64,000 nt of DNA, from positions 124,001-188,000 of the forward strand of contig NZ_RQGD01000014.1 of assembly GCF_004770745.1 (NCBI RefSeq), given 5' to 3'. The notes below the pieces were generated by a model, which was not told the DNA's origin, did no database searches, and saw only the letters and a list, made by a program, of their open reading frames with translations. Made by a program: the position numbers and the translations under genes. This document shows, piece after piece, positions 9,294-17,699 of the stretch (within the stretch, counting starts at the first letter, position 1; every line of letters starts with the position of its first letter). This DNA is from Leptospira ognonensis. Lineage in GTDB: Bacteria > Spirochaetota > Leptospiria > Leptospirales > Leptospiraceae.

Positions 9294-9644
9294 TCAAAAT
9301 TTAGAATTGAGTTTATCATTGTCTTTATGCCGATCTTTATCTCGCTTTGTATTTTTTTCAATTGTCAAATTGATACAGTCTTCTAAAGAATAACCCATTT
9401 GATTTGCAAGACAGGTAAGTACAAAAAGTATGTCGCCAATCTCTCCAGGTATATTTTCTTTACTCTCTCCTTTTTTGAAGGATTGCTCTCCGTACTGTCT
9501 CGCCATTAGCCTCGATAGCTCACCAACTTCTTCGACGAGTATGGCGAGATTTGTTAACTCAGAAAAGTAACGGACTCCGATGGATTGGATCCAAGAGTCT
9601 ACTTTTTGTTGCAGCTCATTGAGTGTTAGGTCATTTTTTTCCAA
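9294..9644 (-). CDS. MazG-like nucleotide pyrophosphohydrolase
   Basis: A small all-alpha NTP pyrophosphohydrolase of the MazG/RS21-C6 superfamily, which hydrolyses non-canonical (d)NTPs to monophosphate and pyrophosphate. The diagnostic metal-binding pattern is present: EEVGELSR (ExxE-type) and later GEIGDILFVLTCLANQMG (E..D). The 116-residue length fits the single-domain house-cleaning type. The start is TTG at 9644, overlapping the 3' end of the upstream SGNH-like gene by 14 bp, so it is the last member of the minus-strand glycan operon, though its function seems unrelated. Confidence 0.9.
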   Translation of the reverse strand: MEKNDLTLNELQQKVDSWIQSIGVRYFSELTNLAILVEEVGELSRLMARQYGEQSFKKGESKENIPGEIGDILFVLTCLANQMGYSLEDCINLTIEKNTKRDKDRHKDNDKLNSKF

Positions 9645-10776
9645 AGCGACGTTTTAGCTCCATGCCAAAAATTTTGGAGAATGTTTCCATTCCTTTTCGA
9701 TTCAAATGGATCAAATCAAAACAATATTCTCCATTGTCAGTGATACCAAGTGATGTTTGAAAATCAAGCTGGTCCAAGGATTGGTGTGGGTCAAGGGCAT
9801 TGGTTAATCCTTGCTTCCAAATTTCCATTCTTTCCGTGCTATTTAATTTACGAATCGCAGAAGAGTAAGGTGCGAAGACGTCGATAATGTGAATCTTTCT
9901 GTCACCTATCATAGAATACATCTTCCTTAACCGTCCAAAATATCTTCGTGTGTTTTCTGTCTCAAATGATTCTTGGGGAACACTCTTGGCAATGCCACAA
10001 GTTTCATAAATCATTCTTCTATGATCGGGATTTGAGCCGAGTGGAATCGGCATAGTGGAATCAGGTCCGGTGATTTTTAAACATTCTTCAACCGAGTCAA
10101 TATGGTATGGACCCATCGATTCTATATTTGGGTTTTCATAATCCCAAGGGTTTCGATTCGGGTTTTTATTCCTTCGAGCAATGGCTTTGATCCGTTCATT
10201 GAAATTGATCACCATATCAGCAAGATCTTTTCGGTAAGCGATTGATTTGGATGCTAAAAACAGATAGTCTGTGAATGTTATATTATATCCAAATTCTCTC
10301 GCAAGTTCCATGGCTCGAAAGTTGCCGACCTCACTCATCATGACTAAAGTAGGCTCGACAAGATGTGGTCTATCCACCCAAGCCATACCGGGTTCCAAAA
10401 CGTGAATGATCGTATGAACATTCGGAAATGAGGATAAATGTTTTTCCAAGAGCTGGTGTTGGACAATGATTTCCGATCCACGTACGGCAATCGACTGTAC
10501 TTTTTCGTTTGTGGACGCAAGTTCTTCGTTTAATATTCGTACGCTAATGCCCTCAAAGGCAACAGAAGTTCCAACGATGAGAATTGTTGGATCCAGTATT
10601 TTCCTGCTCTTCAGAATGTGGTCAGTGACACGATTGATATTAGCCGCATAAGAATTCTTTTTTAAATACGTTCGATAAATTCCTAGTTGGAATAGAAGTT
10701 CGAAAAAAAGGAATATGCCAACTGCCAATAGCAGTCTTTTATCTACGAGAAAGTTTAAGAAATCTTTTAATTTCAT
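9631..10776 (-). CDS. SGNH-like protein paired with MBOAT acyltransferase
   Basis: It has one N-terminal membrane anchor (about residues 13-33) followed by an extracytoplasmic domain. GTSVAFEG near residue 68 resembles block I of SGNH/GDSL hydrolases (Ser nucleophile), and FDLIHLNRKG near the C-terminus matches the block V Asp-x-x-His pair. Such proteins (compare AlgJ/AlgX, DltD, PatB) commonly work with MBOAT proteins: the MBOAT exports an acyl group and the SGNH protein transfers it to a surface polymer. Here it starts 6 bp after an MBOAT gene. Acyl transfer to a cell-surface glycan is inferred; the acceptor is unknown. Confidence 0.75.
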   Translation of the reverse strand: MKLKDFLNFLVDKRLLLAVGIFLFFELLFQLGIYRTYLKKNSYAANINRVTDHILKSRKILDPTILIVGTSVAFEGISVRILNEELASTNEKVQSIAVRGSEIIVQHQLLEKHLSSFPNVHTIIHVLEPGMAWVDRPHLVEPTLVMMSEVGNFRAMELAREFGYNITFTDYLFLASKSIAYRKDLADMVINFNERIKAIARRNKNPNRNPWDYENPNIESMGPYHIDSVEECLKITGPDSTMPIPLGSNPDHRRMIYETCGIAKSVPQESFETENTRRYFGRLRKMYSMIGDRKIHIIDVFAPYSSAIRKLNSTERMEIWKQGLTNALDPHQSLDQLDFQTSLGITDNGEYCFDLIHLNRKGMETFSKIFGMELKRRFGKK

Positions 10777-10782
10777 AGGTAC

Positions 10783-12279
10783 CTAAAACTGAAAATAAAG
10801 AAAATTTTGACTCTCGGTGATTCCAAATAGCAAAAGTAGGTAAATATTAACCACAACAAATGCAGTAAATTTAAATCGATTGCCTGTGAATAGAGTCGGG
10901 ATGGGACGCCTGGAAAACACATAAGTGGCGATAAAACATATGAATATGAGGATACCATATCTATAATTAAGCCAACGATACATCGGAATCGCATTATCAT
11001 TTAAAAAGAGCAATCCCCTCATCATATACCAAGCTTTGTCCATATTCTCTGCTCGAAATAAAATAAATCCGAAGGAAAGACAGAACATGGTAAAGATACG
11101 CGCAAAGATTTCATAAACCTTACCCCCTTTTTCATTGAGAGTCTTAGCTATATTTGTATCACTATAGTATTTATGAACTAGTAACATCACTCCCTGCCAA
11201 ACACCCCAACTTACGTAATGGTAGGCTGCTCCGTGCCAGAGACCTGCAAACAACCATGTGATCATAATGTTTCTAACGTACATGAATTGGGAAACGCGTG
11301 ATCCGCCGAGTGGAATATAGATGTAGTCTCGGATCCAAGTAGAAAAAGAGATATGCCATCTAGACCAATGGTCAGCGATATTTCGACAGTACATAGGAAA
11401 ATTGAAATTAGGATTGAATTGAAATCCGAAAAGTCTTGCCACTCCGATAGCAATATCCGTATAACCAGCAAAGTCGAAGTAAATTTGCCAACCAAAAGCG
11501 AGCGCCCCTGTCCAAAGCTCTATTGTATTGGCATTCTGATAGTTTAAAAATACGGAATCTACCACCTTCCCAAGGTTATCTGCAAAAACCATTTTCCGAG
11601 TCAACCCAATGAGAATCAAGGCAAAGGCGGATTCGATATGTTCTTTGTACACAACAAGCCTATGGTCTAAGTCTCTAAAAAAAGTTTCTGCTCGAACAAT
11701 GGGTCCAGCGACGAGTTGCGGAAAAAACGCGACATATAAGGAAAAATCTAAGAAAGATTTTCGTGCTTCAATTTTCCCAAAAAAAACATCGATTGTGTAG
11801 CTCATCGATTGAAAAGTATAAAAGGAAATGCCTACAGGCAAAATGATATTTTGCGCTTCAAAATGAAAGTCGTTCCAGACATTGATATCATTCAGTAGAC
11901 CGAGTAAAAAGTTAGTGTATTTAAAGAATCCGAGTGTACCCAAATTTACAACAAGAGAAAGAATTAAAAAAGTCCTACGTCTTAGATCTTCTTTGCTGGA
12001 TTTTTCTATGATGAGAGCTGAATAATAGTCAATGACCGTTGAGAACAGCAAAATTAAGATATAAACATTGATTTTAAAGTCACAAAACAGAGTATCAACG
12101 AGGAAACCAAATCCTGAGGTACTTCGCGCATCACACTTGATAGAGCTTGGTTGCCAAGCCATGTAAAAATAGTAACTGGCGAGAAGAAAAAAAAGTTTTT
12201 GCCAACGTGATTTTAAGAGATTTCCAATGATGATCGTGATTGGGAAAAAAATTAAAAATTCAACGGAGTTAAATAGCAT
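10783..12279 (-). CDS. MBOAT family O-acyltransferase (AlgI-like)
   Basis: A polytopic inner-membrane acyltransferase of about 500 residues, the size of AlgI/DltB proteins. It begins with the characteristic MLFNSVEFLIFFP segment, contains the GISFYTFQSMSY and FFPQLVAGPI blocks, and has the conserved membrane His in LWHGAAYHYVSWG. Relative to AlgI an extra Cys-containing loop (residues ~45-72, SSIKCDARSTSGFG) separates the first two membrane segments. It is followed by the SGNH-like gene, completing a canonical two-part O-acylation module, and lies in an operon with glycosyltransferases. The acyl group is probably acetyl by analogy; the polymer is unknown. Confidence 0.93.
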   Translation of the reverse strand: MLFNSVEFLIFFPITIIIGNLLKSRWQKLFFLLASYYFYMAWQPSSIKCDARSTSGFGFLVDTLFCDFKINVYILILLFSTVIDYYSALIIEKSSKEDLRRRTFLILSLVVNLGTLGFFKYTNFLLGLLNDINVWNDFHFEAQNIILPVGISFYTFQSMSYTIDVFFGKIEARKSFLDFSLYVAFFPQLVAGPIVRAETFFRDLDHRLVVYKEHIESAFALILIGLTRKMVFADNLGKVVDSVFLNYQNANTIELWTGALAFGWQIYFDFAGYTDIAIGVARLFGFQFNPNFNFPMYCRNIADHWSRWHISFSTWIRDYIYIPLGGSRVSQFMYVRNIMITWLFAGLWHGAAYHYVSWGVWQGVMLLVHKYYSDTNIAKTLNEKGGKVYEIFARIFTMFCLSFGFILFRAENMDKAWYMMRGLLFLNDNAIPMYRWLNYRYGILIFICFIATYVFSRRPIPTLFTGNRFKFTAFVVVNIYLLLLFGITESQNFLYFQF

Positions 12280-12287
12280 TTTTAATG

Positions 12288-13574
12288 TTACCTATGATAA
12301 ATCTGTTCGTCTGCAAGTTTTAAAACCGGACCTTGAATGCCTTCAATGTATCCGAATTTAGGTCCGATGGATCGCGGGAGAGTGGAAAACGCAAAGTTTG
12401 TTAAGAAAAAGAAACCAGCTAACAAGAAATATGTAGTATGAATTACCGATTTTGAAAATTGTGCAAACATTGTGGATGAAAATGATTTCAAAATGTAGAA
12501 GTTTAGGATCCAAAGTGCAATCGTAGTACCTACCCAAAATTCAAAAAAGTATCCTTCCCACCAAGTATAAAAACAAATGGAAGGAATGAGCCAAAAAAAC
12601 ATCAATAGAAGCTCTGTTTTAAATTGTTTCCAAAGGTTGCGAAAATTAATGAAACCCATTGCTAAAGTGAACATCCAAAAGAGTGCATTTAAATTATAGA
12701 TTAAATGATCTTTGGCAAAAAAATTTGAAAAGTCCACTCGTAATTTAGGCGTCACATTTTGGAAAACGAGAAAAGCATCGCCGATCCCTCGGTAAAAGTA
12801 AAGAAAATAGTTCTTTTCTCCAACACTCGTTCCCCAGCGGTTGATTGCTGCATACAAGAACATCCAAAAAGTAAAATGTTTTTCGTCGATCGGGCCAAGA
12901 CCTCGCTTCAAGATTACAAATCCTACGAAAAGGTAGGAAACGATAGTTGCTATTCCTAGTAGTAATAGGTAGATAAAAATGGTACGCATTTTTATCCCAA
13001 ACGATTTACCTTTACTCAGAATTAATGCCATGGGAACAATCCCAAAGTGGATTACATTGGATTGGTGGAAATAAATAGTAAAGAGCTGAAGAAACCAAAG
13101 GAAAATTAGGTGCCGTTTGGAAAGACCGAGTCTATAAAAAAAGACGGTAAATAAAAATAAGAGAGCTATTAGGCAGGAATGAATTAATGGCGTATCATTA
13201 TGAAGACTATAAAACCAGAAAGCTTGACTGAATTGGATGACCAGCATCAAAAGTAAGGCGACGATATAATCCTTGTAAAGTTTGTGAAACAACCAGGTAA
13301 ACGTTCCTAAAAACAAAAGCGAAGCTGCTAGTATCCTCAATCGTAAGAAGAACATAATATCAGTTGTGGGATAGATGGATTGGATCCATTTCCAATAAAG
13401 AAGTCCTGAGGATTCAAAACCTAGATGGTGCGGGTTAAAGAATGCAGATTCAATCCGATTTTTCTGGATGTTGAGAGCATAAACACAAGAGTCCCAATCA
13501 AAGGTTCTCGAAAGATACCGCAGATGAAATAGACAAAGCAGTAAGAGTACGATGAATAGGAAAACTTTTTTCAA
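12288..13574 (-). CDS. Polytopic membrane protein, possible GT-C-type glycosyltransferase
   Basis: About ten hydrophobic segments span the 428 residues. The first periplasmic loop starts with an acidic motif (TFDWDSCVYALN), which resembles the DxD-like catalytic loop of GT-C enzymes (PMT, ArnT, GT39 and GT87 families). I do not recognise a specific family. The start is TTG at 13574. It lies between a small membrane protein and the MBOAT gene in the glycan operon, consistent with transfer of a sugar from a polyprenyl carrier outside the cytoplasm. Alternatively it could be a polymerase- or flippase-like protein; the motif alone is weak. Confidence 0.7.
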   Translation of the reverse strand: MKKVFLFIVLLLLCLFHLRYLSRTFDWDSCVYALNIQKNRIESAFFNPHHLGFESSGLLYWKWIQSIYPTTDIMFFLRLRILAASLLFLGTFTWLFHKLYKDYIVALLLMLVIQFSQAFWFYSLHNDTPLIHSCLIALLFLFTVFFYRLGLSKRHLIFLWFLQLFTIYFHQSNVIHFGIVPMALILSKGKSFGIKMRTIFIYLLLLGIATIVSYLFVGFVILKRGLGPIDEKHFTFWMFLYAAINRWGTSVGEKNYFLYFYRGIGDAFLVFQNVTPKLRVDFSNFFAKDHLIYNLNALFWMFTLAMGFINFRNLWKQFKTELLLMFFWLIPSICFYTWWEGYFFEFWVGTTIALWILNFYILKSFSSTMFAQFSKSVIHTTYFLLAGFFFLTNFAFSTLPRSIGPKFGYIEGIQGPVLKLADEQIYHR

Positions 13575-13587
13575 GTGAGTAAAGCCG

Positions 13588-14178
13588 TTAACGTTTTAGA
13601 ATTTTATTTAGAACGGGTATATTTTTTCCGTAAGGGAAAAAGAAAGGAGAGCGTGCCAATTCCTTTTCTCCTTTCTTCCAGAAGATGCGATTGAGTCCAA
13701 GATAATTGAGAATGCCTGAGTGTATCCATTCTACTTGGGTCTCTTCTGGTGAGTATTTGAATTTAGTTAATTTCTCACCAAATCCATGTTTCTGGATCAT
13801 CCAAATTTCATCTCTGATGATATAAATGCGAGTAGACCAATTTGTTAAAAGGTTACTAAGGTCCCATAAAAGAGAGATAGCTAAATAGAAAAAAACAAAG
13901 ACACTCAAATATTCATAATATTTCATATTGTCTAGAAAAGGGATTTTTAAAACTTTTGTGATTTCAAGTATCCCGACAAACCAATAGAGAAAATCACTCA
14001 AATAATGTATATATTGGAAGAGTAAAAATAAAAAGAATGAAACAAGTCCAGATATCACGATCAAAGGTATCCGATTAGGATTGATTTTCTCGTACAATGA
14101 GGTTCCAAAGAAGGCGACCTTTTTACGTGATTTCCATTCATTCAAAGAGAATAAAATTCTTGTTAGCTTGTGTTTCAT
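13588..14178 (-). CDS. Small two-to-three-span membrane protein
   Basis: I do not recognise a family. From the chosen start it has about 196 residues, with hydrophobic segments near residues 38-56 and 94-115 and a C-terminal soluble part rich in Lys and aromatic residues, somewhat like a bacterial PH-type membrane protein. The ATG at 14176-14178 overlaps the stop of the GT4 gene as ATGA and has an AGGAAA ribosome site, so I prefer it to the upstream start at 14226. The coupling places it in the glycan operon, but no function is suggested by sequence. Confidence 0.7.
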   Translation of the reverse strand: MKHKLTRILFSLNEWKSRKKVAFFGTSLYEKINPNRIPLIVISGLVSFFLFLLFQYIHYLSDFLYWFVGILEITKVLKIPFLDNMKYYEYLSVFVFFYLAISLLWDLSNLLTNWSTRIYIIRDEIWMIQKHGFGEKLTKFKYSPEETQVEWIHSGILNYLGLNRIFWKKGEKELARSPFFFPYGKNIPVLNKILKR

Positions 14179-15263
14179 GTAAAGATTTCCTTTTCTAATA
14201 GCGTTGCTGTTTTTTTCCAAGACCAATCTTCTTTCGAAAAGAGGGGCTTTCTTGTTTTTGATGGACTACGAGAAATTTTGCTAAATGCATTTTCCCATGC
14301 TAAGGTCTCATCTGGTTTAACGTAGATATCATTTTTATCATCGAGAATTTCCTTAAAAACAGGAATATCTGAAGCAATGCATTTTTTATTTTCGATCATT
14401 GCTTCTAAAAGTGGCAAACCAAATCCCTCATGCAAAGATGGAAAAAAGAAAGCTTCACATTCAGAGATGGCCTGACCTAAGACATCGTCCGTTGGGTTCT
14501 CAAGGAAAAAAATAGAAAGCATTTTACTTTCATCTGAAAGTAAGTAACGATACAGTTCTTCGCCTTCGCTTCCCCAACCGCGTCTTCCTAATATGAGTAA
14601 ACTGTGTTTGTCTCTTGGTGATTTTTTCTGAAAATTTTGGAAAGCCGTGATGAGTCTTTGGATATTTTTTCTCGGCTCGAGAGTTCCAACGGTAAGATAA
14701 AAATTATCTGGCAAGATTCCTTTTGTTTTTTTAAATTTACGTCTCTCCACACCAGGATAAATGACAGTACATTTCCGCGCTTCTTTAGGATAATATTTAC
14801 TGATTTCATTTTTTGTATTTTGGGACAAACAAAAGATTTTGTCCGCATTTTGCAAGGTAATAGGGGAAAATATTTTATGTTGGTAATAATTCCACCTAGC
14901 CATCGTTTCTTTGGCAGACTGGAAATTCAAATCATGATAATTGACATAGCTTGGAATCCCTAATTTAAAAAAAGGTAACATTTGTAAGGTCCCCCAAAAG
15001 CGGTCGATTTTATGTTTCCGGATTCTGAAGGGGAGTATCAAATTTAAGTAGAGAGGGCCAGGGATGGATCTAGATTCGATCACATTTTCCACGTTTTCTG
15101 CTGTCGCAATATCATTGAAAACAGGATGGAGTGGCTTATTGCTAAACAAGAAGAAACAATCCCGTTTTCTTGAGATCAGTAAGATTCTCAATGCTTCCGC
15201 TAGATAGCGTGAATTTCCAGTGATTCCGTAGGCCAAAGGCCTTGCATCAATTCCTATGTTCAT
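14175..15263 (-). CDS. Glycosyltransferase family 4 (GT-B fold)
   Basis: A cytosolic or membrane-associated retaining glycosyltransferase. The N-terminal domain begins MNIGIDARPL and contains the GITGNSRYLAEAL loop. The C-terminal GT1-type domain shows YPGVERRKF, VGTLEPRKNI and the nucleotide-sugar E-x7-E region FFFPSLHEGFGLPLLEAM. The length (362) is typical of the family (compare WbnK/RfaB-like mannosyl- and rhamnosyltransferases). It overlaps the upstream GT87 gene by 17 bp and the downstream gene by 4 bp (ATGA), so it is a firm operon member. Donor and acceptor sugars cannot be assigned. Confidence 0.95.
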   Translation of the reverse strand: MNIGIDARPLAYGITGNSRYLAEALRILLISRKRDCFFLFSNKPLHPVFNDIATAENVENVIESRSIPGPLYLNLILPFRIRKHKIDRFWGTLQMLPFFKLGIPSYVNYHDLNFQSAKETMARWNYYQHKIFSPITLQNADKIFCLSQNTKNEISKYYPKEARKCTVIYPGVERRKFKKTKGILPDNFYLTVGTLEPRKNIQRLITAFQNFQKKSPRDKHSLLILGRRGWGSEGEELYRYLLSDESKMLSIFFLENPTDDVLGQAISECEAFFFPSLHEGFGLPLLEAMIENKKCIASDIPVFKEILDDKNDIYVKPDETLAWENAFSKISRSPSKTRKPLFSKEDWSWKKTATLLEKEIFT

Positions 15264-16536
15264 GGATTTTTAAAGAGTCTCTCAGAATAAAAATATAAAG
15301 GGCGATACCGGTGTAGAGCAGAATCGAAAGCATTAAAAAAATCCCTTCTACGACACCGCCTACAAAAGTTCTGTGAGTGATGAGCGGAAGTGCAAAGATG
15401 AAACCTAATGAAATTTTTTCTTTTTTCGAAAAGTATCCGACTTGGTACTTCGATAGAAGCAAATAAGCAGGAAAAATGCAGATGACAAAACTATGAATCC
15501 AACTGATCCCACTAAACAGTGCGGAGGCGAGAAAAAGTAAGCTGGTGATCTCCCATTTTCTATCTTTCATTTTCAAGAGATATAAGAGAGGCATACCAAA
15601 TCCAAGAATGATGAACATTTGTATCAACTTTACGGTTCCCAATTCTAGACTCACATATGGCATCCGGTATAAAGGTTGGTTTACAAAATCCGCGCCACTG
15701 ATGAAATATTTTGCAAGGGTGGAGGGAAGACTTTGGTTGTTTTTCCAAGATCTAAGCAGTGGGTTTGAGAGTGCATTGCCAAGAACTTCATCGATCCAAA
15801 GTTTTGACATCGCTAATGTATACGTCGGATTGTAGAGTGCAGGTAAGGCATTCCAAAAAATCATCCCAACGGCAAACCATAACATGGCTTTGAAACGTCT
15901 TTCATAGAGGAATATAGCGAGGAATACAAGCGGCGTAACTTTGACGCTTGTTGCGAGTGCCAGTAAAAAGCCAGCGCTGATATCGTTCTTAACAGTAAGA
16001 GATAGTAAAACTAAAAAAACAAGCAGTAGACCCACCTGATTGTTCTGCAGATGGCTTTCCAGATATCGAAAGTTAACCAATAGGACAAGTACCAAAACCC
16101 ATTCTATATTTTTTAATTTGATTTTAAATTTTTCTGGTTTGGAGAATAAGTATAAAACGCCACATAACGCAAGGAAGTTTATAACACTATGGACTCCAGA
16201 TGCAATATTTTCACCAAAGTATGTGAGTGGTAAAAGTAAAAAGGAAAAGAGAGGAGGGTAAATATAAGTGGCTGTTTGGTTTTGCAAATCAGAAAGTAAT
16301 TTAGCGTTTTCTGGGAGGAACAAATCTTCCCACTTTTTGATCGTATTTTGAAGTTCGTAAGCGACATCAAACTTATATAAATTTTCGCCAGATTGCCAAC
16401 GTTCGCTGGCATGGTAGTAGTCGAGAAAGTCCGATTTCTGCGAAACACGGCTGAGCCCATTGACTAGAAAAAGGGCGAGAAGAGCAAAGAGGGTAATCCG
16501 ACCGCCAATTTCTGATTTTTGAAATGATTTCCACAT
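15247..16536 (-). CDS. GT87/DUF2029-type polytopic mannosyltransferase-like protein
   Basis: A multi-span inner-membrane protein resembling the GT87 (DUF2029) family of polyprenyl-phosphate-sugar-dependent glycosyltransferases. The motif DFLDYYHASERWQSGENLY after the first membrane helix matches the family's acidic first loop, and ATSVKVTPLVFLAIFLYERR is a conserved helix-loop. The frame runs up to 16665, but that would overlap queA. ATG 16534-16536 has an AGGAAG site and places the first membrane helix near the N-terminus, so it is preferred. It is the first gene of the seven-gene minus-strand glycan operon, 53 bp from divergent queA. Confidence 0.85.
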   Translation of the reverse strand: MWKSFQKSEIGGRITLFALLALFLVNGLSRVSQKSDFLDYYHASERWQSGENLYKFDVAYELQNTIKKWEDLFLPENAKLLSDLQNQTATYIYPPLFSFLLLPLTYFGENIASGVHSVINFLALCGVLYLFSKPEKFKIKLKNIEWVLVLVLLVNFRYLESHLQNNQVGLLLVFLVLLSLTVKNDISAGFLLALATSVKVTPLVFLAIFLYERRFKAMLWFAVGMIFWNALPALYNPTYTLAMSKLWIDEVLGNALSNPLLRSWKNNQSLPSTLAKYFISGADFVNQPLYRMPYVSLELGTVKLIQMFIILGFGMPLLYLLKMKDRKWEITSLLFLASALFSGISWIHSFVICIFPAYLLLSKYQVGYFSKKEKISLGFIFALPLITHRTFVGGVVEGIFLMLSILLYTGIALYIFILRDSLKIHEHRN

Positions 16537-16589
16537 ACTTCCTACCAATTTTTGGTTTTTCCCCATTATAGCAAGATTTTCCTGACAGT

Positions 16590-17639
16590 ATGAACCTTGA
16601 GGAGACCTTAGCTGATTACGATTTCCCCTTGGACGAAAGCCGCATTGCCAAGTTCCCCGTAGCAACTCGAGATGAATCGAAATTGCTCGTATTGAACCGG
16701 AACTCAGGCCAGATCACGGACATTGCCCAATTTAAGCAAATTGAGTCGTATCTGGTTCCAGGCGATGTGCTAGTTTATAATGAGACAAAAGTATCGAAGC
16801 GCAGAGTTTTTCTTTCTACACCCAGAGGAAGAATCCATGAATCAGTTTTTATCGAATCTCGTGATCCCGAGGGCAAGGAATGGATCTGCATTCTTAAAAA
16901 CCGAAAGAAATTAAAGTTAGGTGATGTCCTCTTCCCGAGTGCATCCGAAAATCATTTTTGCATCTATTCCGGAAATGAGGGCGATCTGTCCATCCTACAA
17001 TTTAAAGAAAAAGTAGATGAAATTGATTTTGAAATCTGGGGAAACATTCCCATCCCGCCTTATTTAAAAAGAATGGCTACCAAGGAAGATGAGGAGAGAT
17101 ACCAAACCATATTTGCCAAACAATTGGGTTCGGTTGCGGCACCTACAGCAGGTTTACATTTTACAGAAAGTTTAAGAGCAAAACTCGAAGGTAATGGAGT
17201 TCAGTTTTTGCCTGTGCAGTTGCAGATCGGGTATGGCACATTTCAGCCGTTAAATGAAGAACAGTGGCAAGAAAAGAAGTTACACAAAGAAACGTTTGAA
17301 GTTACAGCGGAGACTGCGACCATCTTGAACGGCGCGAGAAAAGAAGGGCGGCGTATCATTTCTGTGGGAACCACGAGCCTTCGCGTCTTGGAAACTATTT
17401 TTGAGAAAGAAAATCAAGTATATGTGGCAGGCAAAGGGGAAACTGACATATTTATGTCACCAGGTGACATCATTTTTTCTGTGCAAGGTTTGATCACAAA
17501 TTTCCATTTACCGAGATCCAGTCTCCTGTTACTTGTTAGTACTTTTGTAGGGAAGGAATTAACAATGAAAGCTTACCATCATGCTTTGGAGAAAAATTAC
17601 CGATTCTATTCTTACGGGGATGCAATGTTACTTGTATGA
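16590..17639 (+). CDS. queA: S-adenosylmethionine:tRNA ribosyltransferase-isomerase
   Basis: This enzyme transfers and isomerises the ribosyl moiety of SAM onto 7-aminomethyl-7-deazaguanine in tRNA, giving epoxyqueuosine at the wobble position of GUN-decoding tRNAs. The 349 residues match the family length. Characteristic segments are an N-terminal YDFPLDESRIAKFP, then GDVLVYNETKV, SVAAPTAGLHFTESL, GYGTFQPL, HKETFEV and VGTTSLRVLE, ending near TNFHLPRSSLLLLVS. It is divergent from the glycan operon with a 53-bp shared spacer. It has no strong Shine-Dalgarno sequence. Assignment is secure. Confidence 0.97.
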   Translation: MNLEETLADYDFPLDESRIAKFPVATRDESKLLVLNRNSGQITDIAQFKQIESYLVPGDVLVYNETKVSKRRVFLSTPRGRIHESVFIESRDPEGKEWICILKNRKKLKLGDVLFPSASENHFCIYSGNEGDLSILQFKEKVDEIDFEIWGNIPIPPYLKRMATKEDEERYQTIFAKQLGSVAAPTAGLHFTESLRAKLEGNGVQFLPVQLQIGYGTFQPLNEEQWQEKKLHKETFEVTAETATILNGARKEGRRIISVGTTSLRVLETIFEKENQVYVAGKGETDIFMSPGDIIFSVQGLITNFHLPRSSLLLLVSTFVGKELTMKAYHHALEKNYRFYSYGDAMLLV

Positions 17640-17699
17640 AAAATGGATTTACAAACTATCGATTCCCCTTAAAATCGAAGGATAAACCATCGTTTTAAT

